A stretch of DNA of 64,000 nucleotides from CAZJTL01 sp964548905 (GTDB taxonomy: Bacteria; Cyanobacteriota; Cyanobacteriia; Cyanobacteriales; Xenococcaceae), in the NCBI GenBank assembly GCA_964548905.1, contig CAZJTL010000002.1:12671-76670 (forward strand), in the 5' to 3' direction. Position numbers and translations under genes: made by a program. Positions 51,190 to 60,458 of the stretch are shown piece by piece. Within the stretch, counting starts at the first letter, position 1, and each line of letters begins with the position of its first letter. The notes under the pieces are model-generated. The model made no database searches. It saw nothing but the letters and a program-made list of their open reading frames with translations, and was not told the origin of the DNA.

Positions 51190-52305
51190 ATGAACGGCAA
51201 TATCAGGATTGGGACTTTATTTGGTATCCCTTTTTATGTAAATCCATCTTGGTTTTTTGTCTTAGGTTTAGTTACCTTGAGCTATGGAGCTGAATTAGCT
51301 CATTTTCCTCAATTAGTCGGCATTTTACCGTGGTTGTTAGGATTATTTGCCGCACTGCTCCTATTCGCTTCAGTATTGGCACATGAATTAGGACACAGTT
51401 TTGTTGCTTTGGCGCAGGGTATTCAAGTCAAATCGATTACTTTATTTCTCTTTGGCGGTTTAGCTCAATTAGAAAAAGAGTCTGATACCCCTTTACAAGC
51501 CTTGTTAGTAGCGATCGCAGGGCCATTAGTGAGTTTATTATTATTTGTGGCACTAACTGCGCTCGGTGTTAATTTTGCCTTTCCTGCACCGATCGCCGCC
51601 GTAGTCGGGTTACTAGCACAGATTAATTTAGTCTTAGCTCTATTCAATCTCATTCCTGGTTTACCTCTCGACGGTGGGAACGTCTTGAAAGCGATCGTTT
51701 GGCAAGTCACAGGTAATCCCAACAAAGGCATCATTTTTGCTAGCCGTTTTGGTCAATTATTTGGTTGGTTGGGAGTGATCGTCGGTACTTTAGGGATTCT
51801 AGGAATAACCAATTTTGGTAGTTTTTGGACTTTGTTAATTGGTTGGTTTCTATTACAGAATGCTGGCTTTTCCGCACAATATGCCAAAGTACAAGAACAG
51901 TTAAACGGCTACACAGCGAAAGATGCCGTGAGTGAAAGTCCGATTATCTCTGGAGATCTAGATCTAAGAACCTTTGCCAATAATTATGTCATCGGTCAAG
52001 ATACTTGGAAAAGATTTTTAGTAATCGAGGATCGAGGAAGACTAATCGGTGCGATCGCCACTGAAGATCTCAAGCGCATCCCTACTTCTAAATGGACAGA
52101 GGTTAAAGTAAGCGAATTACTACAACCAGTACCAACCAATACAATTATTTCCTCTGAGCTATCTCTATTGGAAGTAATCAAAATTTTAGAGACAGAAAAT
52201 CTTCAGCAATTAACCGTAGTCGGTGACGATAATGTCTTGGTTGGTTTGTTGGAAAAAAGCGCGATCGTCAATCTCCTGCAACAGCAAGCAGAGGCAAAAG
52301 CGTAA
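51190..52305 (+). CDS. Site-2 protease family (M50) with C-terminal CBS domains
   Basis: The 371-residue intramembrane metalloprotease has the zinc motif HELGH in SVLAHELGHSF and the second motif NLIPGLPLDGG. About six membrane helices are followed by two CBS domains (about 240-365), which often sense adenine nucleotides. It belongs to the SpoIVFB-like branch. Substrates unknown. Confidence 0.92.
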   Translation: MNGNIRIGTLFGIPFYVNPSWFFVLGLVTLSYGAELAHFPQLVGILPWLLGLFAALLLFASVLAHELGHSFVALAQGIQVKSITLFLFGGLAQLEKESDTPLQALLVAIAGPLVSLLLFVALTALGVNFAFPAPIAAVVGLLAQINLVLALFNLIPGLPLDGGNVLKAIVWQVTGNPNKGIIFASRFGQLFGWLGVIVGTLGILGITNFGSFWTLLIGWFLLQNAGFSAQYAKVQEQLNGYTAKDAVSESPIISGDLDLRTFANNYVIGQDTWKRFLVIEDRGRLIGAIATEDLKRIPTSKWTEVKVSELLQPVPTNTIISSELSLLEVIKILETENLQQLTVVGDDNVLVGLLEKSAIVNLLQQQAEAKA

Positions 52306-52372
52306 GAAGGGATTAGGGATTAGGGAGTAGGGGAAGTAATGAGTAATGAGTAATGAGTAATGAGTAAAAAAC
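52303..52372. repeat. GGATTAG and TAATGAG heptamer repeats after the site-2 protease gene
   Basis: GGATTAG units (52310-52328) and TAATGAG units (52335-52366) follow the stop codon, before the convergent RES gene. Confidence 0.75.
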
Positions 52373-52468
52373 TTCAGGGTTGTACGTGGGGAACAATTAT
52401 CGAGCAATTTACGTCTTTATAGCGATTATTTGCCTGGAAATCATGAAAAATTTGCATAATTGCTTAAT

Positions 52469-53011
52469 TTAGGAGATTTGAAAACTTCCGTCGCTTTCAA
52501 CAGAAAGTAGAAATTGATGTGGATCTGTCGGCAACTTTTCTAAAAACAAAACTAAACACCACTGCTCTAAGTTATCTAAAAAAGCTACAGAAGGAATAAT
52601 AATTCCCTGAGTTTGAGTCGTATTGCGAATAAAATGTGCTGTAGCTCTAGCGATCGATTTTTCTTTGAAGCAATCGGGTGCATTTACTAGAGATAGTTCT
52701 TGCCAAACTTGAGCATCGCACAAGTCGAGCAAATATTCTAGTTTGACTTCTATGCGGTAAACTTGACGGCGATAAGTTTTTGCAGCCAGTCCTGGTGTAC
52801 GATTGACTTCAAAGTGACGGGCGTATTCAGCTAAAGCAACATTCTTGTCCTTGGCTAGATAAAGGGTAGGTTCGCCAGCTACATTCCATCGATTTTCATT
52901 GCTTCTACCACAGTAACTAAAATCCAAGATATCGTAATTACTTCCAGGCGTATCTGGTATATGTCTAACCGCATATCCACACCAAGGCTTTATGTAATTT
53001 TGCAGGGACAT
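52469..53011 (-). CDS. RES-domain toxin (NAD+-targeting), toxin of an Xre-RES pair
   Basis: The 180-residue protein has the RES signature: Arg in CGRSNENRWN, GEPTLYLAKDKNVALAEYARH with the conserved Tyr and Glu. RES toxins degrade NAD+ (NAD+ phosphorylase or hydrolase). Its ATG lies 3 bp after the stop of the antitoxin gene on the same strand. Length and motifs look intact. Confidence 0.9.
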   Translation of the reverse strand: MSLQNYIKPWCGYAVRHIPDTPGSNYDILDFSYCGRSNENRWNVAGEPTLYLAKDKNVALAEYARHFEVNRTPGLAAKTYRRQVYRIEVKLEYLLDLCDAQVWQELSLVNAPDCFKEKSIARATAHFIRNTTQTQGIIIPSVAFLDNLEQWCLVLFLEKLPTDPHQFLLSVESDGSFQIS

Positions 53012-53014
53012 CTT

Positions 53015-53368
53015 CTAAAAGCCAGTTCCTTCAAAATCTGCGGCTAAAGCAGCAAGTACTGGTTCGTAATCACCAACAAAAAGTAAATCAAAAGCAGTTT
53101 TTCCTGCAAAAATTGGCAGGGGAGTTGTCAGAAACTCTTTGAATCCTTCTGGAGTGTAGACTTTTAAGCCTAAATCTTTAATTTCCTTCAGTTTTGCTAG
53201 TCGCCATAGCACTTCAGGATCGCGAGGTTGCCGTTTTTCTTTCTCCCAACGATTGACAGTTTTAGAACTAACTTTGAGTAAGGTACTCAAACGTTCTTGG
53301 GAAATAGCCAGTCCATTACGAATCGATAGTGGATCTAAACTATGGAGATGTGACTTGACTGCCGACAT
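53015..53368 (-). CDS. Xre-MbcA-ParS antitoxin
   Basis: The 117-residue protein has an N-terminal HTH (ISQERLSTLLKVSSKTVNRWEKEKRQP) and the C-terminal MbcA/ParS toxin-binding domain (LPIFAGKTAFDLLFVGDYEPVLAALAADFEGTGF). The C-terminal tail normally plugs the RES active site. It precedes the RES toxin gene by 3 bp, the usual order for Xre-RES modules. Confidence 0.92.
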   Translation of the reverse strand: MSAVKSHLHSLDPLSIRNGLAISQERLSTLLKVSSKTVNRWEKEKRQPRDPEVLWRLAKLKEIKDLGLKVYTPEGFKEFLTTPLPIFAGKTAFDLLFVGDYEPVLAALAADFEGTGF

Positions 53369-53451
53369 GATGCGTCTAAAATATTCCAGTATTAATATTT
53401 TAGATTATTGTCTAGACTTTTGTCTCAACAACTTTAATTTACAGAGAGCAG

Positions 53452-54273
53452 CTAGACTCGATAACGTCGAAATAATTCTTGCTTTTGGAAAAAACAATCG
53501 ACAAATTCACCGTTGGAAATATCTGCTAAAGTCTGCCAATTAGGATTATCTTGCCTGCGGCTCACTTGTGTTTGATGTTGTTGTAGCGCTTGACGCTTGA
53601 TCTCTGCTACCCCATCAAGTTCGACAATACAGTTGAAATCTTTCAACAGGCGTAGCCAAGATTTGGGAGCGCTTTTGAGATTTCTATACAACCCAACCAG
53701 CTTACTACGACTGAATGAAAACGTAATCCACGGCCAATGATTCCAGAACCAAATTGGATATTCGTAAACGGTAACGCTTAAATTGGTTTGTTTGAGTGCA
53801 GCAAGAACAATTTGATTGGTAGCAACGTGATCGGAAATCACATCTCGATAATAAGGGATAAAAATTTGCTCTGGTCGATCGCGCTCTAAAATGGCTTTGA
53901 CTTTGGCGATCGCTTCTGTTCGATTTTGGGATAAATTACCGTCAACGAACTCTAAAAAAGTAACATCACTCGCTGCTAAACCAAGAGTCATGGCGGCTGC
54001 AACACCCTCACTAGCACGTAAGGATTTTAGTTCGCTAGCTGAGATTAGTTGAGCATGAGAGCTGCTACCATCAGTCATAAAGACTATTTTAAGATCTGCT
54101 CCTGCTTTTTTCTTACGGACAATTGTTCCACCACATCCCAATGTTTCATCATCTTCATGGGGAGCGAAGACGATCGCCGATCGCGCTAAACTATCTCGAT
54201 CGAATTTTTCCAGCGAAGGACTTAACTTTGATAATAGTAGCTGACGCGCCCAGAGTTTGAGAGATAAAAACAT
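53452..54273 (-). CDS. PIG-L family N-acetylglucosaminyl deacetylase-like protein
   Basis: The 273-residue protein has the PIG-L zinc signature APHEDDETLGCGG and LKIVFMTDGSSSH. The canonical AHPDDE motif is changed to APHEDDE, but the metal-binding His-Asp-Asp/Glu set is retained. Members deacetylate GlcNAc-containing lipids, mycothiol intermediates or glycans. It is the last gene of a minus-strand glycan-type cluster, 7 bp after a GT4 gene. Confidence 0.88.
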   Translation of the reverse strand: MFLSLKLWARQLLLSKLSPSLEKFDRDSLARSAIVFAPHEDDETLGCGGTIVRKKKAGADLKIVFMTDGSSSHAQLISASELKSLRASEGVAAAMTLGLAASDVTFLEFVDGNLSQNRTEAIAKVKAILERDRPEQIFIPYYRDVISDHVATNQIVLAALKQTNLSVTVYEYPIWFWNHWPWITFSFSRSKLVGLYRNLKSAPKSWLRLLKDFNCIVELDGVAEIKRQALQQHQTQVSRRQDNPNWQTLADISNGEFVDCFFQKQELFRRYRV

Positions 54274-54280
54274 AAATTAA

Positions 54281-55528
54281 TTAGCGATCGCACATCCTTT
54301 GATAGCGAGAGAAAAGATCTTCAGCAATTTTATCCCAAGAAAAGAGTTCTTTTACTCGCTGATTTCCTGCTATTCCCATCTGCTGACACAATTGTCGATC
54401 GCCTAAAAGAGTTAAAATTGCTTGAGCCAAAGCAGAAGAATTGGCTGGTTCAACTAATAAGCCAGTTTTACCTTCTTCAATTACATTCGTCATCCCACCA
54501 ACTCGCGCACCAATAACGGGAACTTGGCAAGCCATTGCCTCTGCTAAACTCATGCCAAAGGATTCACTCAAAGAAGGATTGACTAAGATATCGGCATTCC
54601 AATAATATTGAAGCAATTTTTCTTGAGGTAGACCACCAACAAAATTAATTCGATCGCTTAATTCTGGTGGAATCCGTTTTTTTAGTTTTTCGAGATAGCT
54701 ACCAGGATAAAACGCGGCTAAGTCTTTAACGTAAGGTTCGTCACTGATGTTAATAATTAATTCTTTGGCGGCGATCGCTTCAGAACCAATAATATTTAAG
54801 CTAGCTTGGGGATAATATTTAACTATTTGTTTGAAGGCATCGATTAAAACATGTATGCCTTTTTCTGGAGAAATTCTACCAACGAATAAAATATTTGGTT
54901 GTTCGTGATGGCGATTGTTTTTGATGAGTTCGTTATCGACAAAATGACTAGTATCTACACCATTAAAAATAGTATGAGTGAGATCGGCAACTTGGGGAAA
55001 CTGTTGGCGAATTAAATCGGTAACATAGTCACTACAGCCAACAATCAGATCGGCATCAGGAAGACGTTTGGCAATTAAATCTCGATCTAGTTGTGTCAGC
55101 CAAGCGCAATGCATATGCAAAATAATCTTGGCTTTAGGGTTGAGACGACGAACGATCGGAACGTAATAAGAAAAATTTTGAATATGAATAATATTTACTT
55201 CTTGTTCGCTTACTTCTCTGGCGACTTGTTTAATAAAATTACCGTAGTACAATCCCGACGCAAAAATAGGACGTTTGGGATTAGATATACCCAAGCGATC
55301 GATTATTCGCAAAGGTGTCAGCAATTTATCGATTTTATTCGTTATGCCTCGATAGCGAATTCCCTCCTCCATATAATCAGTTCGATCGCCAGCTTTAGCA
55401 CCATAAATAGTAATTTCAGCAATAGATGCCAGACGAAGCGCTACTTGATAAGTCCAAATTCCGATCGAATCTCCACCACGAATAGGTGCAGCAAAACTCC
55501 ACGGTTGATTGATCAAGGCAATTTTCAT
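54281..55528 (-). CDS. GT4-family glycosyltransferase
   Basis: The 415-residue GT-B enzyme starts MKIALINQPWSFAAPIRGGDSIGIWTYQVA. The GT4 donor-site motif ESFGMSLAEAMACQVPVIGARVGG (E-x7-E) and VGRISPEKGIHVLIDAF are clear. Donor and acceptor unknown. It is a close tandem paralogue of the gene at 55594 and lies 7 bp upstream of the PIG-L gene. Confidence 0.92.
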   Translation of the reverse strand: MKIALINQPWSFAAPIRGGDSIGIWTYQVALRLASIAEITIYGAKAGDRTDYMEEGIRYRGITNKIDKLLTPLRIIDRLGISNPKRPIFASGLYYGNFIKQVAREVSEQEVNIIHIQNFSYYVPIVRRLNPKAKIILHMHCAWLTQLDRDLIAKRLPDADLIVGCSDYVTDLIRQQFPQVADLTHTIFNGVDTSHFVDNELIKNNRHHEQPNILFVGRISPEKGIHVLIDAFKQIVKYYPQASLNIIGSEAIAAKELIINISDEPYVKDLAAFYPGSYLEKLKKRIPPELSDRINFVGGLPQEKLLQYYWNADILVNPSLSESFGMSLAEAMACQVPVIGARVGGMTNVIEEGKTGLLVEPANSSALAQAILTLLGDRQLCQQMGIAGNQRVKELFSWDKIAEDLFSRYQRMCDR

Positions 55529-55593
55529 TATTGACCTGGGTTAACTCAAATTATTGTTTACTTAAGATTTTTCCCAGTTTAACCGCGACAATT

Positions 55594-56862
55594 TTAATCG
55601 ACACCCAGGGAGTTTTCCCAACTAATCATTTTGTAGTTAGACAAAATATCCTCTGTAATCTTATCCCAATCGAAGAGTTCCTTTGCACGTTGGTTTCCTG
55701 CTATTCCCATTTGTTCTCGCCGATCGCGATCGCCAAGCAAATCTATAATACCTTTAGCTAAGGCAGCAGGATTGGCTGGTTCGACTAGTAAACCTGTTTT
55801 GTTTTCCTCAATTACTGAAGTCATTCCACCGACTCTAGTAGCAATAACAGGAATTTGACATGCCATTGCTTCTGCTAAACTCATCCCAAATGATTCACTC
55901 AAGGAAGAATTGACTAAGACATCGGCATCCCAATAATATTTCAGCAATTTTTCTTGATCGAAAGGTCCGACAAAATGGATGCGATCGCTCAACTCAGAAG
56001 GAATACGACGTTTTAGTTGCTCCATATAACTGCCAGAGAAAAAAGGAGCTAGATTGAGGACAATGGGATCGTCGTTGATGCGAACAACAAATTCTTTACT
56101 AGCTTTAGTTTCTGCACCTACTAGGTCTAAGCTAGCTTGTGGGTAATGTTTAACTACTTGTTTGAAAGCATCAATTAAATCGTGTATGCCTTTTTCTGGG
56201 GAAATTCTACCTACGTATAAAATTTTTGGTCGATCGAGGTTGTTGCGATTGTTTCTATAGAACTCGTTACCAACAAAATAATCTGTATCGACTCCGTTAA
56301 AAACTGTGATGGCGCGATCGGCTAAATGAGGAAACCGTTTAGAAATTTTATCAGTAACAAATTCACTACAACTGAGGATGAGATCGGCATAAATAATATT
56401 TTTGGCGACTGTTTTTTCATCAATTAAGGACAGCCACTCAGAATGCATATGCAGGACGATTTTGGCTTTAGGATTATAGCGACGAAAGAGAGGTAGGTGG
56501 GGAAAAAAACTATGAATATGAATAATATCTACTTGTTGTTTACTTAATTCTTGTGCTATATTTGAAAAATAATTGCAATAATATAATTTAGAAATATAGG
56601 CAGGACGTTTAGCGGGTCTAATTTCCCAGCGATCGAGTTTCTGCCAAAAAGGTAACAGCAACCTATCTATCTTGCTGCTAATACCTCGATAATGAATTCC
56701 CCCCTCTGTATAATCAGGGCAACCATATTTACATCCGTAAACTGTAATATCAGCTTTGGATACCAAACGACGCGCTACTTGATAAGTCCAAATTCCGATC
56801 GAATCTCCACCACGAGGAGGAGCAGCAATAGTCCACGGCTGATTGACAAAGACGATTTTCAT
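55594..56862 (-). CDS. GT4-family glycosyltransferase, paralogue of the adjacent gene
   Basis: The 422-residue enzyme starts MKIVFVNQPWTIAAPPRGGDSIGIWTYQVA and has ESFGMSLAEAMACQIPVIATRVGG and VGRISPEKGIHDLIDAF. The duplication with the gene at 54281 is evident along the whole length, but clear divergence in the acceptor-facing N-terminal halves suggests different acceptors. Confidence 0.92.
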   Translation of the reverse strand: MKIVFVNQPWTIAAPPRGGDSIGIWTYQVARRLVSKADITVYGCKYGCPDYTEGGIHYRGISSKIDRLLLPFWQKLDRWEIRPAKRPAYISKLYYCNYFSNIAQELSKQQVDIIHIHSFFPHLPLFRRYNPKAKIVLHMHSEWLSLIDEKTVAKNIIYADLILSCSEFVTDKISKRFPHLADRAITVFNGVDTDYFVGNEFYRNNRNNLDRPKILYVGRISPEKGIHDLIDAFKQVVKHYPQASLDLVGAETKASKEFVVRINDDPIVLNLAPFFSGSYMEQLKRRIPSELSDRIHFVGPFDQEKLLKYYWDADVLVNSSLSESFGMSLAEAMACQIPVIATRVGGMTSVIEENKTGLLVEPANPAALAKGIIDLLGDRDRREQMGIAGNQRAKELFDWDKITEDILSNYKMISWENSLGVD

Positions 56863-56968
56863 TGTTGCGTTGGCGATTATTTTGTGTTGACTATCTGTTA
56901 CTTAAAAATTGTTGCTAGCGAGGGACATTTTCTTCGCTAACTAACCCTGCATCCGACTTCCTGCCTAA

Positions 56969-57775
56969 TCAGTTTAATTTTTTCACAATTTTCCTAAGTC
57001 TTTTCTTTGTCTTCATCATCCAATTTTGTTCTGATGCCCATGTAATGAGGGTTCCCTCCTCTACAGCAGAAGGCGCAGGACTCCAATAGTAGATCGACAA
57101 AAGTTGACGACCGCGATCGGGAGGACATGACAAAAGCTTCGGTACGCCGTGTAACGTTTTTGAGGTAGTCGGAAAAATAATAGTACGGTTAAAAAAGCAA
57201 GGATAATTGACTTTTTGTGTCGGGTTAGGACTGTCCCAAAGTTCTAAACCACCACCCCAGTCGGGGTTCCAATCTTTATTTAAATAAATGAGTAGATTGA
57301 CTCTTCGAGTCAGGGGTAGAACCGGATGCTTGGTATAGTCGGCGTGCATTTCTAGCCAGCCGCCTCTGTACATATCATGTAAACCAGCGCCAAAAAATAG
57401 GGGGTCGGGAACTAGGTCTTCAATGCCTGTAATCAACTTGATTTGCTCGATAAATTCGCTGGAGTTAAGCCATAAAGAGAAAATTTGGGTAAACATTGAT
57501 AATCGAGCAATTCCCTTAGAGGTAGCCTTATTTTCGTAATCGGTATTCCAATCAATCCAATCTCGATTCTCAGCCTTGGGAAATTCAGACACAACGCGAT
57601 CGAGTATTTCTGGCTCAAACAGGTCGTCAATAACTATGTGAGGATAGGGTTTACCCACAGCATATCTCTTCTGAAACGATTCCGAGTCGTTGCGAAGCTT
57701 TGCAAGTGACTTGGTGAATAAGTCCAGATTTGCTAAATTTTGGTCTGTATGCACGTTTAAATCTTGATTCCTCAT
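56969..57775 (-). CDS. 2-oxoglutarate/Fe(II) oxygenase (prolyl 4-hydroxylase-like)
   Basis: The 268-residue protein has a 2OG-Fe(II) jelly-roll core: His144 and Asp146 in MHADYTKHP, distal His209 in KTLHGVP and Arg223 in RGRQLLSIYYW. N-terminal KPYPHIVIDDLFEPEIL is typical of this oxygenase group. The C-terminus is basic. It is the first gene of the minus-strand GT4-PIG-L cluster and may modify a glycan-linked or peptide substrate; this is inference. Confidence 0.88.
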   Translation of the reverse strand: MRNQDLNVHTDQNLANLDLFTKSLAKLRNDSESFQKRYAVGKPYPHIVIDDLFEPEILDRVVSEFPKAENRDWIDWNTDYENKATSKGIARLSMFTQIFSLWLNSSEFIEQIKLITGIEDLVPDPLFFGAGLHDMYRGGWLEMHADYTKHPVLPLTRRVNLLIYLNKDWNPDWGGGLELWDSPNPTQKVNYPCFFNRTIIFPTTSKTLHGVPKLLSCPPDRGRQLLSIYYWSPAPSAVEEGTLITWASEQNWMMKTKKRLRKIVKKLN

Positions 57776-58802
57776 AATAAAACTTGTAATAGTTTGGATA
57801 TACCGTTACCGTCAGACACTGGAAATTATTGAAAGTCGCAAATTGGATGAGTGATAAAACAATCGAGCAAAACCAAGCAAGCAAGCATGATACTGCCCTA
57901 TAGTCTTTAAAGTTTTAGTATTTGAGATTATTTTTCCCCTCATGATTAAATATGTGGCAAAAATAAATTTATGTAGTTGGCACAACCGAATCCAATGCGA
58001 TCGCTGCTTGGAGCAAACTCCTCGAATCAAAAACAGCTTCTTTGACAGGGGAGCAGCCAGTAGGGGTAGTGCCTTGTGGAGGACTGATTTTGGGGCGATC
58101 GAGCTTTTTGTGAGGAGGTGGCGGCGAGTTTGCCGAAAGTGGAAGCTATGTCTAGCCATAAGCTCTTGAAACAACGCTTTAGTCTTTAAGCATACTAGTT
58201 CTTTGATAAATGGATTAAACGTTGTTTTTACAAGACCAAGGATGGACATCTAATTAATCACAGATCTAAACGGTTCATTGAATATTAGTCAAAAGAATGT
58301 ACCTCTTAATACAGTTCCAGCAACTAAAACTAAAAATTTATTTTACCAGTAAATAATAATTTACGAGATTAAGAATTGAGAAAATTTGCCATAAAGTTTT
58401 ATATAACATTGACAAGCCGATATCCAACCAAGTTTTCGACTTATTGTAGCGTAATATCATAAAATAGAAAAAAATTTGTAAATTATCGGTCTCTATATTC
58501 AGAGAAGTAAAAAAAAATTATTTTAAAAGTAAGAAAAAATCAAATTAATATAGGTGAAACTAATGTGAGTTGCCAATTATGATTTGTCTAATTTAACTTT
58601 GTTGGCGATCGACTAATAACTATGGCTAATAAGGTAGCAATGGTAAGAATGTTGTATTATATGCCAAGTGCATAATTCAACTGCCTTTTAACCTAATAAA
58701 CTATCAGAATTTAGGTTTACGGCTATTAGTTACGAACTATGAGCTATGAACTTTAAGTTCATCCATTTTATTTAGCCTGGTTTGGAAAATTGTAATTAAG
58801 AT
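57776..58802. other. One-kilobase region without a credible gene, possible gene debris
   Basis: A minus-strand open frame covers 57812-58249, but it has no homology that I recognise and no ribosome binding site. In another minus frame a short stretch ending near 57981 reads VKEAVFDSRSLLQAAIALDSVVPTT and then stops, which looks like a decayed C-terminus. Beyond 58250 the sequence is AT-rich; ACTATGA-like units lie at 58735-58765. Confidence 0.45.
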
Positions 58803-59879
58803 ATGGATCGGACAAATACAATCGAATTATGGAATCTGGTTGCTGGTGTTCCCGCTAAAGTAGGCTCACAAAAAATTTTCAACGTAGTTGGTCGCTTAAA
58901 AGATCCCACTAAAATAGATAAGTTATTTTATTCTTTAAATGGTAGCCCCGAAAAACTAGTATTCTTTAATAGTTTGAACCAAGTTGCCGAGCGCATGGAG
59001 AACCTGGGAGATTTTAATATTGATACGATCGAGCTTGAAAATTTACAATCAAATAATACACTTGTTTTAAGAGCGATCGATCGAGATTTAAACTCAACAA
59101 CATACCAAGTTGATTTTCCACTCGATTGGTTTACCGAAAAAACTCCTAGTTTTAAACTCAATTTAGAAGGGATCGATTACCCGCAACAAGTTGGACAAGT
59201 CCTCGAAGGTAAATGGCAGATCGATCGAGATAAAGACACTAATGAACTTTTTTTAGAAGTACGCCCAGAAGATGCAGGCTACGACAAAATCATGTTATTT
59301 GGTCGCCACGATTGGACAGATAGCTATCAAATTACGGCTAGATTTTGCATCACTTCAATACTAAAAGATAATCATAATTGCGGTGTATTTTTTAAGTTTA
59401 ATCCCCATCTTCAAGGCGATGGTACTTGCTTACCATCTCAATGGACTACAGGTTTAGCTTATTATTCTTCCCTTACTAAAGGGATGCGAATTCGCTTCGG
59501 AGTAGATGTACATCGAGATGAAAATCGTAAACTCCAAGGCAGTTATATTTTAGACGAACAAATACTCAATTTGCCTCTTTTTTGGAAAGGTAAGATTATT
59601 AGGGGGATACGCCGTCGCCTAGCACGAATTAATCCCAGTCTTGGTGAGGTGAAAAAGCCCATGTCTCAGCTTGTACCTGGAAAACAATACTGCTGGAAAA
59701 TGGTAGTAGATCCCGATCGATATAGTTTTACCGTCTGGGAATACGGTACAAAAGAACCACTTCCTCAAGCAGTAGCCGAAAAACCGCTCGATCGACTACC
59801 TCAAGGTTGCGTTGGTATTGGTGCTTACATGTGTAGCTTGAGATTATATGAATTCAACGTCTCACCGTTAAACAAATAA
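58803..59879 (+). CDS. Hypothetical protein, possible ConA-like (LamG/DUF1080-type) lectin domain
   Basis: The 358-residue protein has no signal peptide. An N-terminal beta-rich region (about 1-120) is followed by a domain (about 130-350) whose pattern is typical of concanavalin A-like folds: YQITARFCITSI ... HNCGVFFKFNP ... YCWKMVVDPDRYSFTVW ... GCVGIGAYMCSLRLYEFNV. It may bind or modify carbohydrate, fitting the nearby glycosyltransferases. This is a structural guess only. A Uma2 gene follows 6 bp downstream. Confidence 0.7.
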   Translation: MDRTNTIELWNLVAGVPAKVGSQKIFNVVGRLKDPTKIDKLFYSLNGSPEKLVFFNSLNQVAERMENLGDFNIDTIELENLQSNNTLVLRAIDRDLNSTTYQVDFPLDWFTEKTPSFKLNLEGIDYPQQVGQVLEGKWQIDRDKDTNELFLEVRPEDAGYDKIMLFGRHDWTDSYQITARFCITSILKDNHNCGVFFKFNPHLQGDGTCLPSQWTTGLAYYSSLTKGMRIRFGVDVHRDENRKLQGSYILDEQILNLPLFWKGKIIRGIRRRLARINPSLGEVKKPMSQLVPGKQYCWKMVVDPDRYSFTVWEYGTKEPLPQAVAEKPLDRLPQGCVGIGAYMCSLRLYEFNVSPLNK

Positions 59880-59885
59880 TCAATT

Positions 59886-60452
59886 ATGGTTGCCTCACAA
59901 CATTCCTATCTTTCTCCTGACGAATATCTGCAACTAGAAGAACAAAGCGAGATCAAGCACGAATATCTGGACGGAGAAATTTATGCGATGGCAGGGGCAA
60001 CTGATGCCCATGTCACCATTGCTGGAAACCTCTTTGCCTTGTTGCGAAACCATCTCCGAGGTTCGGATTGTCGAGTTTATATCTCTGACATGAAAGTGCA
60101 AGTTGAAAAAGCTAATCGTTTTTTCTATCCTGATGTGATGGTTAGTTGCGATCGCAGAGATCGGGAAAGTTCTACTTATAAAAAGTATCCTTGCTTGATA
60201 GTTGAAGTTCTCTCTGCTTCTACGGAAGCATTCGATCGAGGTGATAAATTTGCTGATTATCAAACCCTTGATAGTTTACAAGAATATGTCTTAATTAATA
60301 GCAAACGTCAAAGAGTTGAGTGTTTTCGCCGTGGTGAAGCGGGATTGTGGATATTACAATCCTTTACACCAGAGACTAAGAAATATCAGTTAAAAAGTAT
60401 CGATTTTGAAGGGGAAATGCTTACACTCTACGAAGATGTAGTTTTTGAATAG
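59886..60452 (+). CDS. Uma2 family endonuclease-like protein
   Basis: The 188-residue protein starts MVASQHSYLSPDEYLQLEEQSEIKHEYLDGEIYAMAGA, the standard Uma2 N-terminus. The nuclease-like core residues are in FFYPDVMVSCDRRD and CLIVEVLSASTEAFDRGDK. This copy is complete, unlike the one at the window start. It is convergent with the amine oxidase gene. Confidence 0.9.
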   Translation: MVASQHSYLSPDEYLQLEEQSEIKHEYLDGEIYAMAGATDAHVTIAGNLFALLRNHLRGSDCRVYISDMKVQVEKANRFFYPDVMVSCDRRDRESSTYKKYPCLIVEVLSASTEAFDRGDKFADYQTLDSLQEYVLINSKRQRVECFRRGEAGLWILQSFTPETKKYQLKSIDFEGEMLTLYEDVVFE

Positions 60453-60458
60453 TAGCTT

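Noticed and set aside
57812..58249. 145-codon minus-strand frame
   Set aside because: No family resemblance, no start signal; another frame in the same place looks more protein-like but is short and broken.
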